A stretch of 64,000 nt of DNA from Promethearchaeota archaeon (GCA_030599585.1 JAUVNS010000001.1:347118-411117), one strand, 5' to 3'; numbered from the stretch's first letter, positions 1-10,658 are shown. Notes: generated by a model from the letters alone, not told the origin. Numbers and translations are program-made.

Positions 1-492
1 ATTCTGATTCCCACCTGGAAAATCTGATCTTCCAATACTTCCTCTAAAGAGTAAATCCCCCGTGAACACTATACCGCTAATTTCGTTTCCTCTGAACTTA
101 TTAACATCGGAAGTGTAAAAGCACAAAGATCCTGGACTATGACCTGGTGTTTCTAAAGTAAGGAGGTTTATCTTTCCGATTTTAATTACATCTCCCTCAA
201 CTAACCACCGGTTAGCTTCTTTTTGTTTGAATGTTCCAGAATCGTATTCTTTCTTATTATACATCAGGGGTATTTGAAAGTGGCGCATTATTTTGCCTAC
301 TTTTGTTGTGTGATCGAAATGACCGTGCGTTAACAAAACTGCAATTGGTTTTCCGTTCAATTCGTCAATACTCCTAATTATAGCTTCGGCGTTTCCTCCT
401 GGATCTATTACAACAATTTCTTTGGTCTTGTCTGATCCAAAAATATAGCAATTAGTACCCAATTGTCCTACGATAAGCTTTTTGAAAATCAT
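1..492 (-). CDS. MBL-fold metallo-hydrolase (glyoxalase II-like), C-terminus truncated by window edge
   Basis: Reverse-strand translation MIFKKLIVGQLGTNCYIFGSDKTKEIVVIDPGGNAEAI...LLTHGHFDHTTKVG...TPGHSPGSLCFY...FTGDLLFRGSIGRSDF: THxHxDH motif and GDxLF.GSIGR.D signature. Confidence 0.92.
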   Translation of the reverse strand, partial: MIFKKLIVGQLGTNCYIFGSDKTKEIVVIDPGGNAEAIIRSIDELNGKPIAVLLTHGHFDHTTKVGKIMRHFQIPLMYNKKEYDSGTFKQKEANRWLVEGDVIKIGKINLLTLETPGHSPGSLCFYTSDVNKFRGNEISGIVFTGDLLFRGSIGRSDFPGGNQN

Positions 493-601
493 TTTTTCGT
501 AACTCCTTCTAATCATCTAAATATATCATCTTTTTAATAAAAAAAGAAAGAAAGATTAAAAATAACTGCTGAGAATATGAGATTTTAGCACAAAGTGAAG
601 T

Positions 602-889
602 CTATTTATTGTTTATTAGATTATTAATTTCTACTAATCTATTATACACATCTAAACCTTTAGGCGTTAATTTTACATATTTCTTTTTGTTGTTCTGCTC
701 AATCGCAATCAATCCCCTATCAATTAAATCCTCTTTAACTCGGAAATACGAATTGTAGTAGCTAAACTTGTTCAATTCGTTATAAAAGGAGTGTTTATCG
801 ATTTTATGCCCTTTAGAATTCATTAGGACTTCTAATGTATCTCTAAAACCTTTCTTCTTTAAAAAGCTTATCAAATCATCAATTGTCAT
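602..889 (-). CDS. Winged-helix DNA-binding-like protein
   Basis: 95 aa; LTPKGLDVYNRLVEIN resembles the wing/terminal helix of wHTH regulators. Confidence 0.5.
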   Translation of the reverse strand: MTIDDLISFLKKKGFRDTLEVLMNSKGHKIDKHSFYNELNKFSYYNSYFRVKEDLIDRGLIAIEQNNKKKYVKLTPKGLDVYNRLVEINNLINNK

Positions 890-1154
890 TCTATCCCTTA
901 CCTTATTTAAATGGTATCAACTAAATTTACTTAAATGTAATAAAATAAAACTTTCAAAATTAAAAAACATTTTGAAAATAATTATTAAGCCAATAATGAA
1001 ATAAACAAATAATTTAAATTATGGGCTCAAATTCCCTAAAAACAAAATAATCCTTAAAGTTAAACGCTCATCAAAATAAACTGGAGTAAATTAGGTCACA
1101 ATTCTCATATTAATTTATCAAAATTTATTACTTGGAAATAATTTTTAAACTTGA

Positions 1155-1880
1155 ATGGACTTTAGAAGATATTTTGAATTCGCAAAAGGTAACACACCAG
1201 TTATCCTATCTTGTCCTCATGGAGGATACAAAAAGCCAAAGAGAATACCAGATAAAACAGTCGGACCTCGAATTGCTGACAAGAATACGTACTTCATCGC
1301 AAAGTTGATTATAAGTTCATTAAAAGTTAGAAATATCCGAATTTTCTATATTCTTAACAAAATCCACAGAAGTAAAGTAGATTTAAATCGACCTTCGCAA
1401 TCGGAAAGTTCCTACAATCGATCTTCTATTGAAGCCAAGACGATTTTTCATTCTTATCAAGAAATTTTGAACGATTTCGCTCAAGAGTGCGTATCAAACT
1501 ACGGAAGAGCGTTAATAATAGATTTTCATGGATATACAAAGCCTTATAGAGAATATCCAGATGTAATTTTTGGTCACATCTTCGGGAAAACCCTCGACTT
1601 ATTAGAAGATTTAAACAAGCAAGATTGTAAGAAATATTGGGGTTGTTCACAGTTACAAAACGAATTCTCTAAGCATTTCAAAATGGACGATGGTCTGGCT
1701 TTAACGGAACATAATTTATCTTACTCTGGGGGATATATAACTCAACAATTTTTTAAAAAAAGCCAAATAAACGCCCTTCAAATAGAGGTCGCAAAAAGCA
1801 TTCGCTTGGACTTAAAACTTACAAAAACTCTTGTAAACGCATTCACAAAAGCCATTATCGAATCTATTAGTGAAACATGA
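1155..1880 (+). CDS. N-formylglutamate amidohydrolase family protein
   Basis: VILSCPHGGYKKPKRIPDK, KVDLNR, LIIDFHGYT, LQIEV motifs typical of the family. Confidence 0.75.
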   Translation: MDFRRYFEFAKGNTPVILSCPHGGYKKPKRIPDKTVGPRIADKNTYFIAKLIISSLKVRNIRIFYILNKIHRSKVDLNRPSQSESSYNRSSIEAKTIFHSYQEILNDFAQECVSNYGRALIIDFHGYTKPYREYPDVIFGHIFGKTLDLLEDLNKQDCKKYWGCSQLQNEFSKHFKMDDGLALTEHNLSYSGGYITQQFFKKSQINALQIEVAKSIRLDLKLTKTLVNAFTKAIIESISET

Positions 1881-1896
1881 ATTGAATTATTTTTAG

Positions 1897-2115
1897 TTAT
1901 GCGTCACTAAAAATTTGATTTAGAAGCGTAAAGAAGAAAAATACCGCAAATAGTAGTAAAATAGCTGGAATAAAACCTAAAATCTGAAGTGCAACCAAAC
2001 TACTAATTATTGGAACAGGGTTAACGTAAAGAATGAAATAAACAAAAATAAACGATAGTAGAAAAAAAATTGTAAATGCTATATCTTTACAGATATACTT
2101 TTTTTTCTCGTCCAT
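1897..2115 (-). CDS. Small two-TM membrane protein
   Basis: Two long hydrophobic segments in 72 aa. Confidence 0.5.
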   Translation of the reverse strand: MDEKKKYICKDIAFTIFFLLSFIFVYFILYVNPVPIISSLVALQILGFIPAILLLFAVFFFFTLLNQIFSDA

Positions 2116-2171
2116 GGTAAATATGTAACTGATTAACCTATAAAAATGTTCTTATAATAATAATACAGCGC

Positions 2172-2381
2172 TCAGCCTTTCCGAATTACATAATGTAAAG
2201 CGGAAAAGAAAAAAAACCCCATAAAAAAAATAAGCGTTACCATGACTACAATAGTAATCTGATATTCCACCCAATTGTTAAACTCAGCGATTACTAGAAA
2301 AGTAATAGCACAGATAACAGAGATTAAAAATACAATAAAAAGAAGTGTATATTTTAAAAAATCTTTTTTCCGTTCATGCAT
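2172..2381 (-). CDS. Small two-TM membrane protein
   Basis: 69 aa, two hydrophobic segments, layout similar to the neighbouring ORF. Confidence 0.5.
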   Translation of the reverse strand: MHERKKDFLKYTLLFIVFLISVICAITFLVIAEFNNWVEYQITIVVMVTLIFFMGFFFFSALHYVIRKG

Positions 2382-2465
2382 TGTTAAAATTGTAAATGAA
2401 CATCCATCTTTAAGAATTGTGTCTATATTAATAGACTAAAATAGATGAATGCCAGATTAATTTTC

Positions 2466-2804
2466 TCAACTCATCATCTCGAGGACAACTATCAATATGC
2501 CATAAAGGATGTAAGGGATAAATGGAAGTATCAAAGCAATAAAGACTAAACCTATTGGTCCAATAAACCCTATACTAAGTGGAATCCACCACCACGAAAG
2601 CCCTCCTCCAACCATAAGATAAACGGATACAATTAACCCTAAAATTGCACCTGCTATCAATAACCCTTTCATAGGCCCCTTATGTAATAAATACGCATAG
2701 TATTTACCCATAAAAGAATTTTTACTCTCTATTAATGCTTTTCTATCCGAAATCTCCTCTTTTTCTTCAAGCACATATAATTGTTCTTCAATCACATTAA
2801 CCAC
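2466..2804 (-). CDS. Small membrane protein
   Basis: 112 aa, charged N-terminus followed by two or three hydrophobic segments. Confidence 0.55.
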   Translation of the reverse strand: MVNVIEEQLYVLEEKEEISDRKALIESKNSFMGKYYAYLLHKGPMKGLLIAGAILGLIVSVYLMVGGGLSWWWIPLSIGFIGPIGLVFIALILPFIPYILYGILIVVLEMMS

Positions 2805-3181
2805 CTTTTATTTTTCATTAATTTATTTTTATTTTGAGTTTTTAATTAAATAAAATAAGGTTGAAAGTATATTACTAGTTTATTGTCTAAAACTTTAACT
2901 GAACTTTTGGACTCTTATTAAGTCTCATTTTTTGTCGGTTTAAGCTCACTTTCTCTGAAATCTGTTCAGATTAAACACAATTTAAATTGAAAATATGAAT
3001 CGAGTTCAGTCTAAAATCTAAAATCTAAACAATATTCAATTGAAATAAATATTTATGTTCATTTAATGTGAAAAAAATGAAAAAAATGAAAATTATCGTA
3101 ATGTTTATAACTATTTTTTCATAATATAATAGTAATAGGGAATTTTTTCCCACATCAAAGTAAAAGGTGATGTGATAAAAA

Positions 3182-3397
3182 GTGATAAAATGTGAAAAAT
3201 GCGGTATGCTTCATGCGTTATACCACGATTGTAATCAAATTACAATAGGTCATGGAGTAGTATTTGAGGACGACCGAAAATGTTACGATTGGAACTGTTT
3301 TATAACAGACGCTCCAAGAATATACAAAATTGAAGAGAGAATTTTAGATAGTATTCTTAACAATCCAAAGGAAAATCCGTTATTAATTTACGAGTAA
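3182..3397 (+). CDS. Small CxxC zinc-ribbon-like protein
   Basis: MIKCEKCGMLHALYHDC; 71 aa, GTG start. Confidence 0.4.
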   Translation: MIKCEKCGMLHALYHDCNQITIGHGVVFEDDRKCYDWNCFITDAPRIYKIEERILDSILNNPKENPLLIYE

Positions 3398-3506
3398 TTT
3401 TTATTAACTTATTTCTATTTTTAAATCGTATATCAGGAAATTTCTAACTTTATAAATTAAAAAAGATAATTTCTTAAGCTACTATTTCATCTTAAAACCA
3501 TTCATT

Positions 3507-4409
3507 ATGGTTAAAGAAGTATTTGAGTCAGACATTGTAATCATTGGGCATGTAGCGAAAGATATCATAGAAATCGACGGAGTGAGCAAATCGGTACTAG
3601 GAGGTGCCGTGTATTACGGCGGGTTAGCTGGTAGTCGAATGGGATTAAGAATAGCGATCATTACGCGGTTGAAGGCCGAAGATTTCCCAATTTTGGATTC
3701 GTTTGAGAAAAATGGTATCAAATACTTTGCGTATCCGGCTAAAGAAACTTCAGGAATTAAAAACATATACTCTTCGGAAAATATGGAATATAGAACTTAC
3801 GAACCTTTAGGTTTTGCGGGTGCGTTTAAAAAGGAAGAAATCCCAGTTATTACTACAAAATTTTTTGTTATAGGTTCGATAATTGCTGGCGAAATCGATT
3901 TAGAGCTGTTAGAATACTTGAATAAAAAATATAACGGCAGATTGGGGCTTGACATTCAAGGATTTCTTAGAGGTGTAAAGGATAATAAAATGCAGTATTT
4001 CAACTTAACAGAAAAAGAGAAAGTTGAAATAATATCTAAAGTGGATTACTTAAAAGTTGACGAAACGGAAGCGAAAGTGCTAACAAATCTCTCTTCTTTA
4101 CAAGATGCAGGAAAGCAACTCATTAATTTAGGACCGAAGGAAGTTCTTATCACGCACCAAAGAGGAATCAACTTAGTTTCAAGAGAAGGATCATACTTCT
4201 TTCCTTGGAAAAATAAAGGTAGTGTAGGGAGGACAGGTAGAGGAGATACTGCCTTTATAAGTTATTTAGGATCGCGAATAACGAGAAGTCCAGAAGAATC
4301 CTTACGATTTTCTGCAGCGTTAACATCGCTTAAAATGGAATCAATGGAACCATTTTCATTACCTTTAAGTGCGGTTGAAAAATTGATAAGGGAGGAATAT
4401 GTTCAATGA
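3507..4409 (+). CDS. PfkB-family carbohydrate/nucleoside kinase
   Basis: GGAVYYGGLAGSRMG N-terminal motif and GRTGRGDTAFISYL (GxGD catalytic motif). Confidence 0.85.
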   Translation: MVKEVFESDIVIIGHVAKDIIEIDGVSKSVLGGAVYYGGLAGSRMGLRIAIITRLKAEDFPILDSFEKNGIKYFAYPAKETSGIKNIYSSENMEYRTYEPLGFAGAFKKEEIPVITTKFFVIGSIIAGEIDLELLEYLNKKYNGRLGLDIQGFLRGVKDNKMQYFNLTEKEKVEIISKVDYLKVDETEAKVLTNLSSLQDAGKQLINLGPKEVLITHQRGINLVSREGSYFFPWKNKGSVGRTGRGDTAFISYLGSRITRSPEESLRFSAALTSLKMESMEPFSLPLSAVEKLIREEYVQ

Positions 4410-5164
4410 GAGTCGGTGGAATTATAGATATATCAACAAAGGACATTCCTAATAGGTCAACAATGGTTATTTTCACGGTTGGGTGCAATTTGAGTTGCGA
4501 ATTTTGCCACAATAAATATCTACTACATAAAGCCGTAGGGAGAGACATCGATATTCCCGAATTAATGGGACAAATTAAAAGTAACATGTTAGTTAGTAGT
4601 GTGAGCATTTCTGGAGGAGAACCTACGCTTCAAAAGGATTTGCTTGATCTATGTACAGAAATAAAGAATGTTGGAAAATATATCAGTATTGACACAAATG
4701 GAACAAATCCGAAATCGATTGTGGAATTACTGCCATATATCAACAGAATTGCTTTAGATATGAAAGGTCCACTCAACAATAAGAGACTAACCAAAATTAC
4801 AGGAAATCAAATTAATTCCAACCTGATTGTTGAGACGTTTAGAGCTGTAAACAATCGTAAGGATATTGATTTTGAAATAAGAACGACTTACGTGGGAAAT
4901 TTGATGAAATCGAACGATATCGACAAGATTATTTCATTCCTAAGAAAAAATCATTTCCGGGGGAGTTTTGTTCTTCAACAATATCAATACTCCGAAGGCG
5001 TTGGTGAAGAAAATAAACTTAAATTTCAAAAACCAGATCATTTTACATTACTCAATATCCTAAAGCCTTATAGAAATATGGATTTACCCTTCGAAATCTA
5101 TTTGAGAGACGACATAGTAGGATATAGTAGGATAGATAAATTATACGAGTATCTTGATGCCTAA
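4406..5164 (+). CDS. Radical SAM activating enzyme-like protein (NrdG/PflA-like)
   Basis: CNLSCEFC = CxxxCxxC; SISGGEPTLQ motif; 4-nt overlap with the upstream PfkB gene. Confidence 0.85.
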   Translation: MRVGGIIDISTKDIPNRSTMVIFTVGCNLSCEFCHNKYLLHKAVGRDIDIPELMGQIKSNMLVSSVSISGGEPTLQKDLLDLCTEIKNVGKYISIDTNGTNPKSIVELLPYINRIALDMKGPLNNKRLTKITGNQINSNLIVETFRAVNNRKDIDFEIRTTYVGNLMKSNDIDKIISFLRKNHFRGSFVLQQYQYSEGVGEENKLKFQKPDHFTLLNILKPYRNMDLPFEIYLRDDIVGYSRIDKLYEYLDA

Positions 5165-5175
5165 AGGTGAAAAGA

Positions 5176-5343
5176 ATGAGCAAAGATAATGAAGAATCCA
5201 ATAAAGAAAATGACAAGATGAAAGACGACCCTAAAGACGAATTAGATAACCAATGGGAAATGCAAGACCAAATTCATAAAACATGTAAAATGAAAGGAGA
5301 CAGTGAAGAAAGGCAAAAAAAGTGGAAAGAAAAATATGGTTAA
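5176..5343 (+). CDS. Small highly charged protein
   Basis: 55-aa ORF MSKDNEESNKENDKMKDDPKDELDNQWEMQDQIHKTCKMKGDSEERQKKWKEKYG, 12 nt after the preceding gene. Confidence 0.45.
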   Translation: MSKDNEESNKENDKMKDDPKDELDNQWEMQDQIHKTCKMKGDSEERQKKWKEKYG

Positions 5344-5361
5344 TTTTTAAGTACCTTTGAT

Positions 5362-6696
5362 TTATTTACTGGCTTTTGTTTCGATTTTTGATTTCATTGT
5401 ATAAAAAACGACTACTCCACATAAGATAATAATTATTTGGATAATAACAATCAACAAATCAAAAGTAAAAAGTAGTCCGAAACAAACAATACAACCTAAT
5501 AGTGCAACTATTGGAAACCAACCAATATTGGGTTTTTGCTTAAAAGGTCGATCAAGCTCGGGTTTTTTCTTACGTAAAACTATTAGGCTTAAATTCACGA
5601 GGAAAAAAGTAATTAACACTCCAAACACAGTGGCGTTGGCGACAATAGATATGTCCCCCAAAAACAATGGAATTATTGTTAAAATCAAGGTTGCTAAAAC
5701 TGCTAGGACGGGTGTTCTATGCTTAGGTGATATTTTACTCAATCCTTCTGGTAACGCTTTATCTCTTGCCATTCCGTACATCATTCTTGAGGTAACAATC
5801 ATCATTATCATAACGGTGTTAGCTGTAGCAAAGAGGGCTATAAAAGACATAATGATTCCACCTGTAGGACCTAAAACAGCTGAAACAACGCTGTTTAAAG
5901 GAGCTGAAGAAGAAGCGATATCTTCATATGGTAAAATACTCACAACTGATATGGCAGTTAAACAATATAAAACAGTTGTGATGATGATCGAATAAATTAT
6001 AGCTCGAGGAAGATTCCTAGCAGGTTCTTTAACTTCTTCAGATATATTCGCGATATCTTCAAATCCAATATACGCAAAAAATATTAAAGCAACCGCAGAA
6101 AAAACGCCACCGAAAGAGCCTCCTAAAGGGAGCACAAAATAGTTGACTGTACCTAAAAACGGGAAACCTATTATAATAATTAAAATGAGCCCGGATGCTT
6201 CAATTAATGTAAATATGATATTTGTCCATGTAGATGCCCTTATTCCAATGAAGTTGATAAGACTTAGAATTACTATAAGTAAAACAGCGAAAATTATAAC
6301 AAGAATAATCGAGGGAATCCCGATTAAATTGGCTAAGTACCATGCAAAACCTAAAGCAACCGTAGCTGCAGAAAGTATCCCTGAAAATATTATTATCCAT
6401 CCAAGAAGAAACGATAAAATTCGGATTTTGAAGGCTTCCTCTGTATACACAAACTCAGCAGCACTTTTAGGGAACATAGCAGAAAGTTCAGCATACGATA
6501 AACCAGTTAATGCTCCAGTAACTGAAGCTATTAGAAAAGCTAACCACGAAAAGTTTCCCGTAATTCCTACTACTTCTCCAATTAAAGCATATATTCCTGC
6601 TCCTAGGACATTTCCGATTCCATAGACAGTAACACCGAATAACGATATCCTTCTTTTAAGTTCAGGTCTTTTCTTAACTTCTTCCAATAAATTCAC
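5362..6696 (-). CDS. APC-family amino acid permease
   Basis: GIGNVLGAGIYALIGE and FFAYIGFEDIANISEEVKEPARNLPRAI signatures; about 12 TM segments. Confidence 0.92.
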   Translation of the reverse strand: MNLLEEVKKRPELKRRISLFGVTVYGIGNVLGAGIYALIGEVVGITGNFSWLAFLIASVTGALTGLSYAELSAMFPKSAAEFVYTEEAFKIRILSFLLGWIIIFSGILSAATVALGFAWYLANLIGIPSIILVIIFAVLLIVILSLINFIGIRASTWTNIIFTLIEASGLILIIIIGFPFLGTVNYFVLPLGGSFGGVFSAVALIFFAYIGFEDIANISEEVKEPARNLPRAIIYSIIITTVLYCLTAISVVSILPYEDIASSSAPLNSVVSAVLGPTGGIIMSFIALFATANTVMIMMIVTSRMMYGMARDKALPEGLSKISPKHRTPVLAVLATLILTIIPLFLGDISIVANATVFGVLITFFLVNLSLIVLRKKKPELDRPFKQKPNIGWFPIVALLGCIVCFGLLFTFDLLIVIIQIIIILCGVVVFYTMKSKIETKASK

Positions 6697-6786
6697 CTAT
6701 CTAAATATAAATAATTCTATACTTCGCCTAATAAAAAGTTACATTTGAAACCTTGAAATCGTTTTAATCCAGAAATAGATGTTGTT

Positions 6787-7302
6787 CTATTTTAACTTTT
6801 CCGGTCTAATTATACATGCTTGTTGACGATGATGATGAGGCTTAGCGTGTTGTAACCTAATTTCTCTCCTTTTTTTAGCTTCCTCAGAGCGTCTTTTTTC
6901 ACTTTCAGTCTCAGAAATCAGCCCGGGTACTTCAGTTGGTTTATCATCCTTACCCAGAGCTACAAATGTAAGGTAGGCGGACCCAATATGGGTGTGAGTG
7001 CCAGTTTTTAGGCATTCTGCCTCTACTCTTACTCCAATTTCCATCGAAGTTTTTGAAACATAATTCATTGACGCTTTAATAAAAACTAAGTTCCCAATGT
7101 AAGCAGGTGAAATAAAATCGAAACGATCTACCGATGCAGTAACTACATTAGTGTGCGTATGTCTCGCTGCCACAATAGCTCCCGCTTGATCAACAAGTTT
7201 TAGAAGATTACCCCCATGGACATTGCCCGAGGGATTTGCGTGCTCTGGCATCATTACTTGCGCAATCTCAACCTTTGATTGCGAAACTGTTTTAGCTTCC
7301 AA
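6787..7302 (-). CDS. Acyl-CoA thioesterase, hotdog fold
   Basis: MMPEHANPSGNVHGGNLLKLVDQAGAIVAARH signature; His-rich C-terminal tail. Confidence 0.88.
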   Translation of the reverse strand: MEAKTVSQSKVEIAQVMMPEHANPSGNVHGGNLLKLVDQAGAIVAARHTHTNVVTASVDRFDFISPAYIGNLVFIKASMNYVSKTSMEIGVRVEAECLKTGTHTHIGSAYLTFVALGKDDKPTEVPGLISETESEKRRSEEAKKRREIRLQHAKPHHHRQQACIIRPEKLK

Positions 7303-7473
7303 TTTAATCTACCACTAGTTGTCTAATCTGTTTTTAAGATACAAATGATAAAACTAATGATAAAGGTAACTCTTTTAATTTAAAATATATGCTAAAAGAT
7401 ATGCTACGAGCATCTCTTCTATATAGAGAAATTTATATACAATTATTTATTCTATATAAGTAAGTCAAATTAT

Positions 7474-7485
7474 GAATAATCATTC
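7474..7485. promoter_or_regulatory. Inverted-repeat site GAATAATCATTC upstream of the OsmC gene
   Basis: Direct reading; same motif at 16160, 17615, 21979, 23493 and 24220. Confidence 0.6.
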
Positions 7486-7511
7486 TTAATTTAAAAAAAT
7501 ATAGACAAAAA

Positions 7512-8021
7512 GTGAAAAAAATGCCAAGCTTTAAAGAAACATATGAAGCAATAAAAGAAGATTGGAGCAAAGGGGAAAAGAATTTCAACATTGAGTGCGA
7601 GATGTTATCGGAAGGTATGCAAGTTAAATGTACAATGGGAGCAAAGCCTTTTGAAATGATAATCGACGCGCCTCTAGGCTTAGATGGAACAAATGAAGGA
7701 CCATCTCCACTACTCGTTATTTTAGCCTCAATAGGCGCATGTATAGTTGCAGTTACGAAATTTTGGGCTAAGATTATGGACATAAATATCACAGAATTGA
7801 AAGTATTTTCTCGTGGTCATATTAATCTAGGAGCTATATTTGGTCTCGACGATAGTAAACTTGCGGGTTACGATAAACTCGAACCTGTTGTCAGGATTAA
7901 AGCAGACGCCCCCAAAGAAAAAATAGAGGAATTGATGGAAAAAGTATTTTCTCATTGTCCAGTCATAACGAATTTGGGTGGAGCTTCACCTATTACTCCA
8001 AAACTCCAAATAAGAGAATAA
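7512..8021 (+). CDS. OsmC family protein
   Basis: MIIDAPLGLDGTNEGPSPLLVILASIGACIVAVTKFWAKI ... HCPVITNL. Confidence 0.85.
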   Translation: MKKMPSFKETYEAIKEDWSKGEKNFNIECEMLSEGMQVKCTMGAKPFEMIIDAPLGLDGTNEGPSPLLVILASIGACIVAVTKFWAKIMDINITELKVFSRGHINLGAIFGLDDSKLAGYDKLEPVVRIKADAPKEKIEELMEKVFSHCPVITNLGGASPITPKLQIRE

Positions 8022-8082
8022 GTTATATACTATTCTTTGTTTTTTTTAATTTTTTGTTTTCTCTTTTTAAGACTGAATTTCT

Positions 8083-8937
8083 TTAGCGTAGAGGGTATTT
8101 AGGATCTCTCTTTCCAAAAAACGCAGCAGAGGCTTCGTTCACATCTTTGGAACTGAAAGTAAGCACGATACTAGAGTTTTCCAATTGACAAATTGTCTCT
8201 AAACTTGGAGAATCAAGAGTTAAATTTAACGATTGTTTAGTCATTCGCAAACCTAACGGACTCTTCCTTAGCATCTCGTCTGCTAACTCCAACCCAGATT
8301 CTAACAGATCTTTTGACCCAACAGATTTTAAAGCTAATCCAATTTTAACCGATTCTTCAGCCCCGACTTGCCTTCCGGTGTACATTATCTCAGAAGCTCT
8401 CGATAATCCTATTAAGCGAGGAAGAAAATAACTTCCGCCTACATCAGCTCCCGTTAACCCAATATTAATTGAAGCGTTAATAAACTTAACATCAGCACCT
8501 ACAATTCGTATATCTGAAGCCATAGCAAAGCCAAATCCACCTCCTGCAGCTGCACCGTGAACTAAAGCGATAATTGGTTGGCTTATCTTGCGCATCTTTA
8601 TAAAGATCGAACTAATTCGCCACTGATGGTACATTTTTTTTTTAATCGGTTCTGAAACATTTAGAAAATAATATTTTTCGTATCCTTCAGGTTTCTTTTT
8701 AGTGTTTAAGATCAATGCCTCCTGTAAATCAGTTCCCGCACAGAATGCCCTTCCCTCAGCTCTTAAAATTACCACACGACAATCTAAATTTACCATTAGA
8801 TGATCGAATACCTCGTGTAATTCCTTTTCCATTTGGAAGTTAATAGCATTCAATTTTTCCGGACGATTTAAGGAAAGAATTCCAATTCCATTTTCCTTTA
8901 ATTCAAATTTAATAGTCTCAAAATTCACTTTTATCAC
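8083..8937 (-). CDS. Enoyl-CoA hydratase/isomerase
   Basis: GILSLNRPEKLNAIN, GRAFCAGTDL, GAAAGGGFGFAMASDIRI crotonase motifs. Confidence 0.92.
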   Translation of the reverse strand: MIKVNFETIKFELKENGIGILSLNRPEKLNAINFQMEKELHEVFDHLMVNLDCRVVILRAEGRAFCAGTDLQEALILNTKKKPEGYEKYYFLNVSEPIKKKMYHQWRISSIFIKMRKISQPIIALVHGAAAGGGFGFAMASDIRIVGADVKFINASINIGLTGADVGGSYFLPRLIGLSRASEIMYTGRQVGAEESVKIGLALKSVGSKDLLESGLELADEMLRKSPLGLRMTKQSLNLTLDSPSLETICQLENSSIVLTFSSKDVNEASAAFFGKRDPKYPLR

Positions 8938-9012
8938 TTTTTTTAATAATGTAATAAAACCACTTTTGAATTTATAATTTAGGACTGTGCTTAAGCTCGG
9001 GATTTAACAATT

Positions 9013-9792
9013 TCAAAGTAATAAAGAACTTAAGGTCTTTTTAGCTAGAGTAAATAAAGTATGCAGATGTTCCTCAGTTAAATGAAAGTGAAGCTCCCAA
9101 TTTTCTTCAGTCAAATAATCGCTAATAGTAAAAATTGCCCCTGCTTCGATGTTTAAACACTTTGCAATCACAAATATAGCAGAAGCTTCCATTTCAACCG
9201 TCAATACGCCTTCATCGCGGTAATGTTTTAATTCAGCTAAAGATTCACGATAAGGTGCGTCAGTCGTCCAACTTGTTCCCGTGTGATAATTTAGGTTCAT
9301 ATCTTTAGCTATTTCGATCAATTTATCAGTCAAGCCACTAGAGGGATGTGAGTACTTCTCGCTTAATGCGTAATGATGCGAAGTTCCCTCGTCTCTAATT
9401 GCTCTCGTGCAGATAATGGTACTACCTAATTGAAGATTTCTTTGTAGAGATCCAGCAGTCCCTATTGAAACAAATGATTTAATACCAAAAGCGTTGAGTT
9501 CTTCCAAGAGAATCCCAACAATTGGAGCTCCGATTCCAAAAGTTCCACAAAGTGCAATTTTTTTGTTAGAATCGTTTAAAAGATAAAAATCCTTTCCAAA
9601 AACATTGTCAACTTTAGTAAGAGAATAATTTTCTACGATGTAATTTAGGATTGTCGGGGAATAACAAATGATTACTCCTTTTGGAGGCTCGATATCCGGA
9701 TATACCCCAAGTTCTTTCTTATACTTCCAGAAATCTACAGCTTGAACAACAGCTCTCTCACGATGTTTATTTGGAAAATTTGGAAATGTCAT
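9013..9792 (-). CDS. Nucleoside phosphorylase (uridine phosphorylase-like)
   Basis: SIGTAGSLQRNLQLGSTIICTRAIRDEGTSHHY; VEMEASAIFVIAK. Confidence 0.88.
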   Translation of the reverse strand: MTFPNFPNKHRERAVVQAVDFWKYKKELGVYPDIEPPKGVIICYSPTILNYIVENYSLTKVDNVFGKDFYLLNDSNKKIALCGTFGIGAPIVGILLEELNAFGIKSFVSIGTAGSLQRNLQLGSTIICTRAIRDEGTSHHYALSEKYSHPSSGLTDKLIEIAKDMNLNYHTGTSWTTDAPYRESLAELKHYRDEGVLTVEMEASAIFVIAKCLNIEAGAIFTISDYLTEENWELHFHLTEEHLHTLFTLAKKTLSSLLL

Positions 9793-9860
9793 ATTTGTTT
9801 TAACGATCTAAAGAATTTGAAACTTTTTGAAAAGGCTAGCTCGTACAAAAATTAGATAGG

Positions 9861-10658
9861 TTATTTCTGAGAGAGATTATGACGAATATTTATTTTTACA
9901 TTTGACTTTAAACTTTTCAAGATCTCCGGGATAATTTTAAAATCGTTCCAACTCAAATCGACACTTTCAAGGTTTGTAAGATCGCTTAGTGTATCTGGCA
10001 AATCAGTTAAATTATTACAACTAAGGTCCAAATTTTTTAAATTCTTCAATAATTCAATGGAGGAAGGAATTTGATATTTTAGGGATATACTTAATTCTGA
10101 TATGTGCTGGTCTTGAATTTTAAACATTACATCGTCATCATAGATCAGTTTACTGTTTGAACTCCAATTAAAACTATTATAATTCTCAATACTAAATTCT
10201 ATATCCAGTAAGAAAGGGACTTCCTCGGAAACTACATCAAGCTTTTCACCTATCTTCTCTAATCTATGAAGATAAATTGCATATAGGTTCTTGTATCGAT
10301 CGATTTTTGGATCATTTAACATTTCTCCAAGGACTTTAAGTAATCTAGATGACTTATCGTTTAATAGAGCCCATTCCAAGCATTTTTCTCCAATATGTAA
10401 ATAATTTTCTAAAATATTTTTAGCGGAAATTATCCTAATCTCTTCAGATTCGTCAGAAATTATACAATTTTCTAATGTTTTAAAAACAATCTGATCTTGA
10501 GTTTTCAGTCTATAGAGAATTTTTAAACTTTCCAATCTGGCGCTAGGCGTATCAGATTTTTCTATGATCGAAATTAGAAACTCAATACCTTCTATCCTGT
10601 TGATTTTATCCTGGAGTATTTTCTGATAGATGGTATTTGGGTTTAGTGTAACTTTCAT
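9861..10658 (-). CDS. Leucine-rich-repeat protein with helical N-terminal region
   Basis: LKNLDLSCNNLTDLPDTLSDLTNLESVDLSWNDFKIIPEIL LRR units; helical HEAT-like N-terminal half. Confidence 0.75.
   Translation of the reverse strand: MKVTLNPNTIYQKILQDKINRIEGIEFLISIIEKSDTPSARLESLKILYRLKTQDQIVFKTLENCIISDESEEIRIISAKNILENYLHIGEKCLEWALLNDKSSRLLKVLGEMLNDPKIDRYKNLYAIYLHRLEKIGEKLDVVSEEVPFLLDIEFSIENYNSFNWSSNSKLIYDDDVMFKIQDQHISELSISLKYQIPSSIELLKNLKNLDLSCNNLTDLPDTLSDLTNLESVDLSWNDFKIIPEILKSLKSNVKINIRHNLSQK

Noticed and set aside
5528-6625. Long plus-strand ORFs (155 and 160 aa) opposite the APC permease
   Set aside because: Antisense shadow ORFs; the permease on the other strand has clear family motifs.
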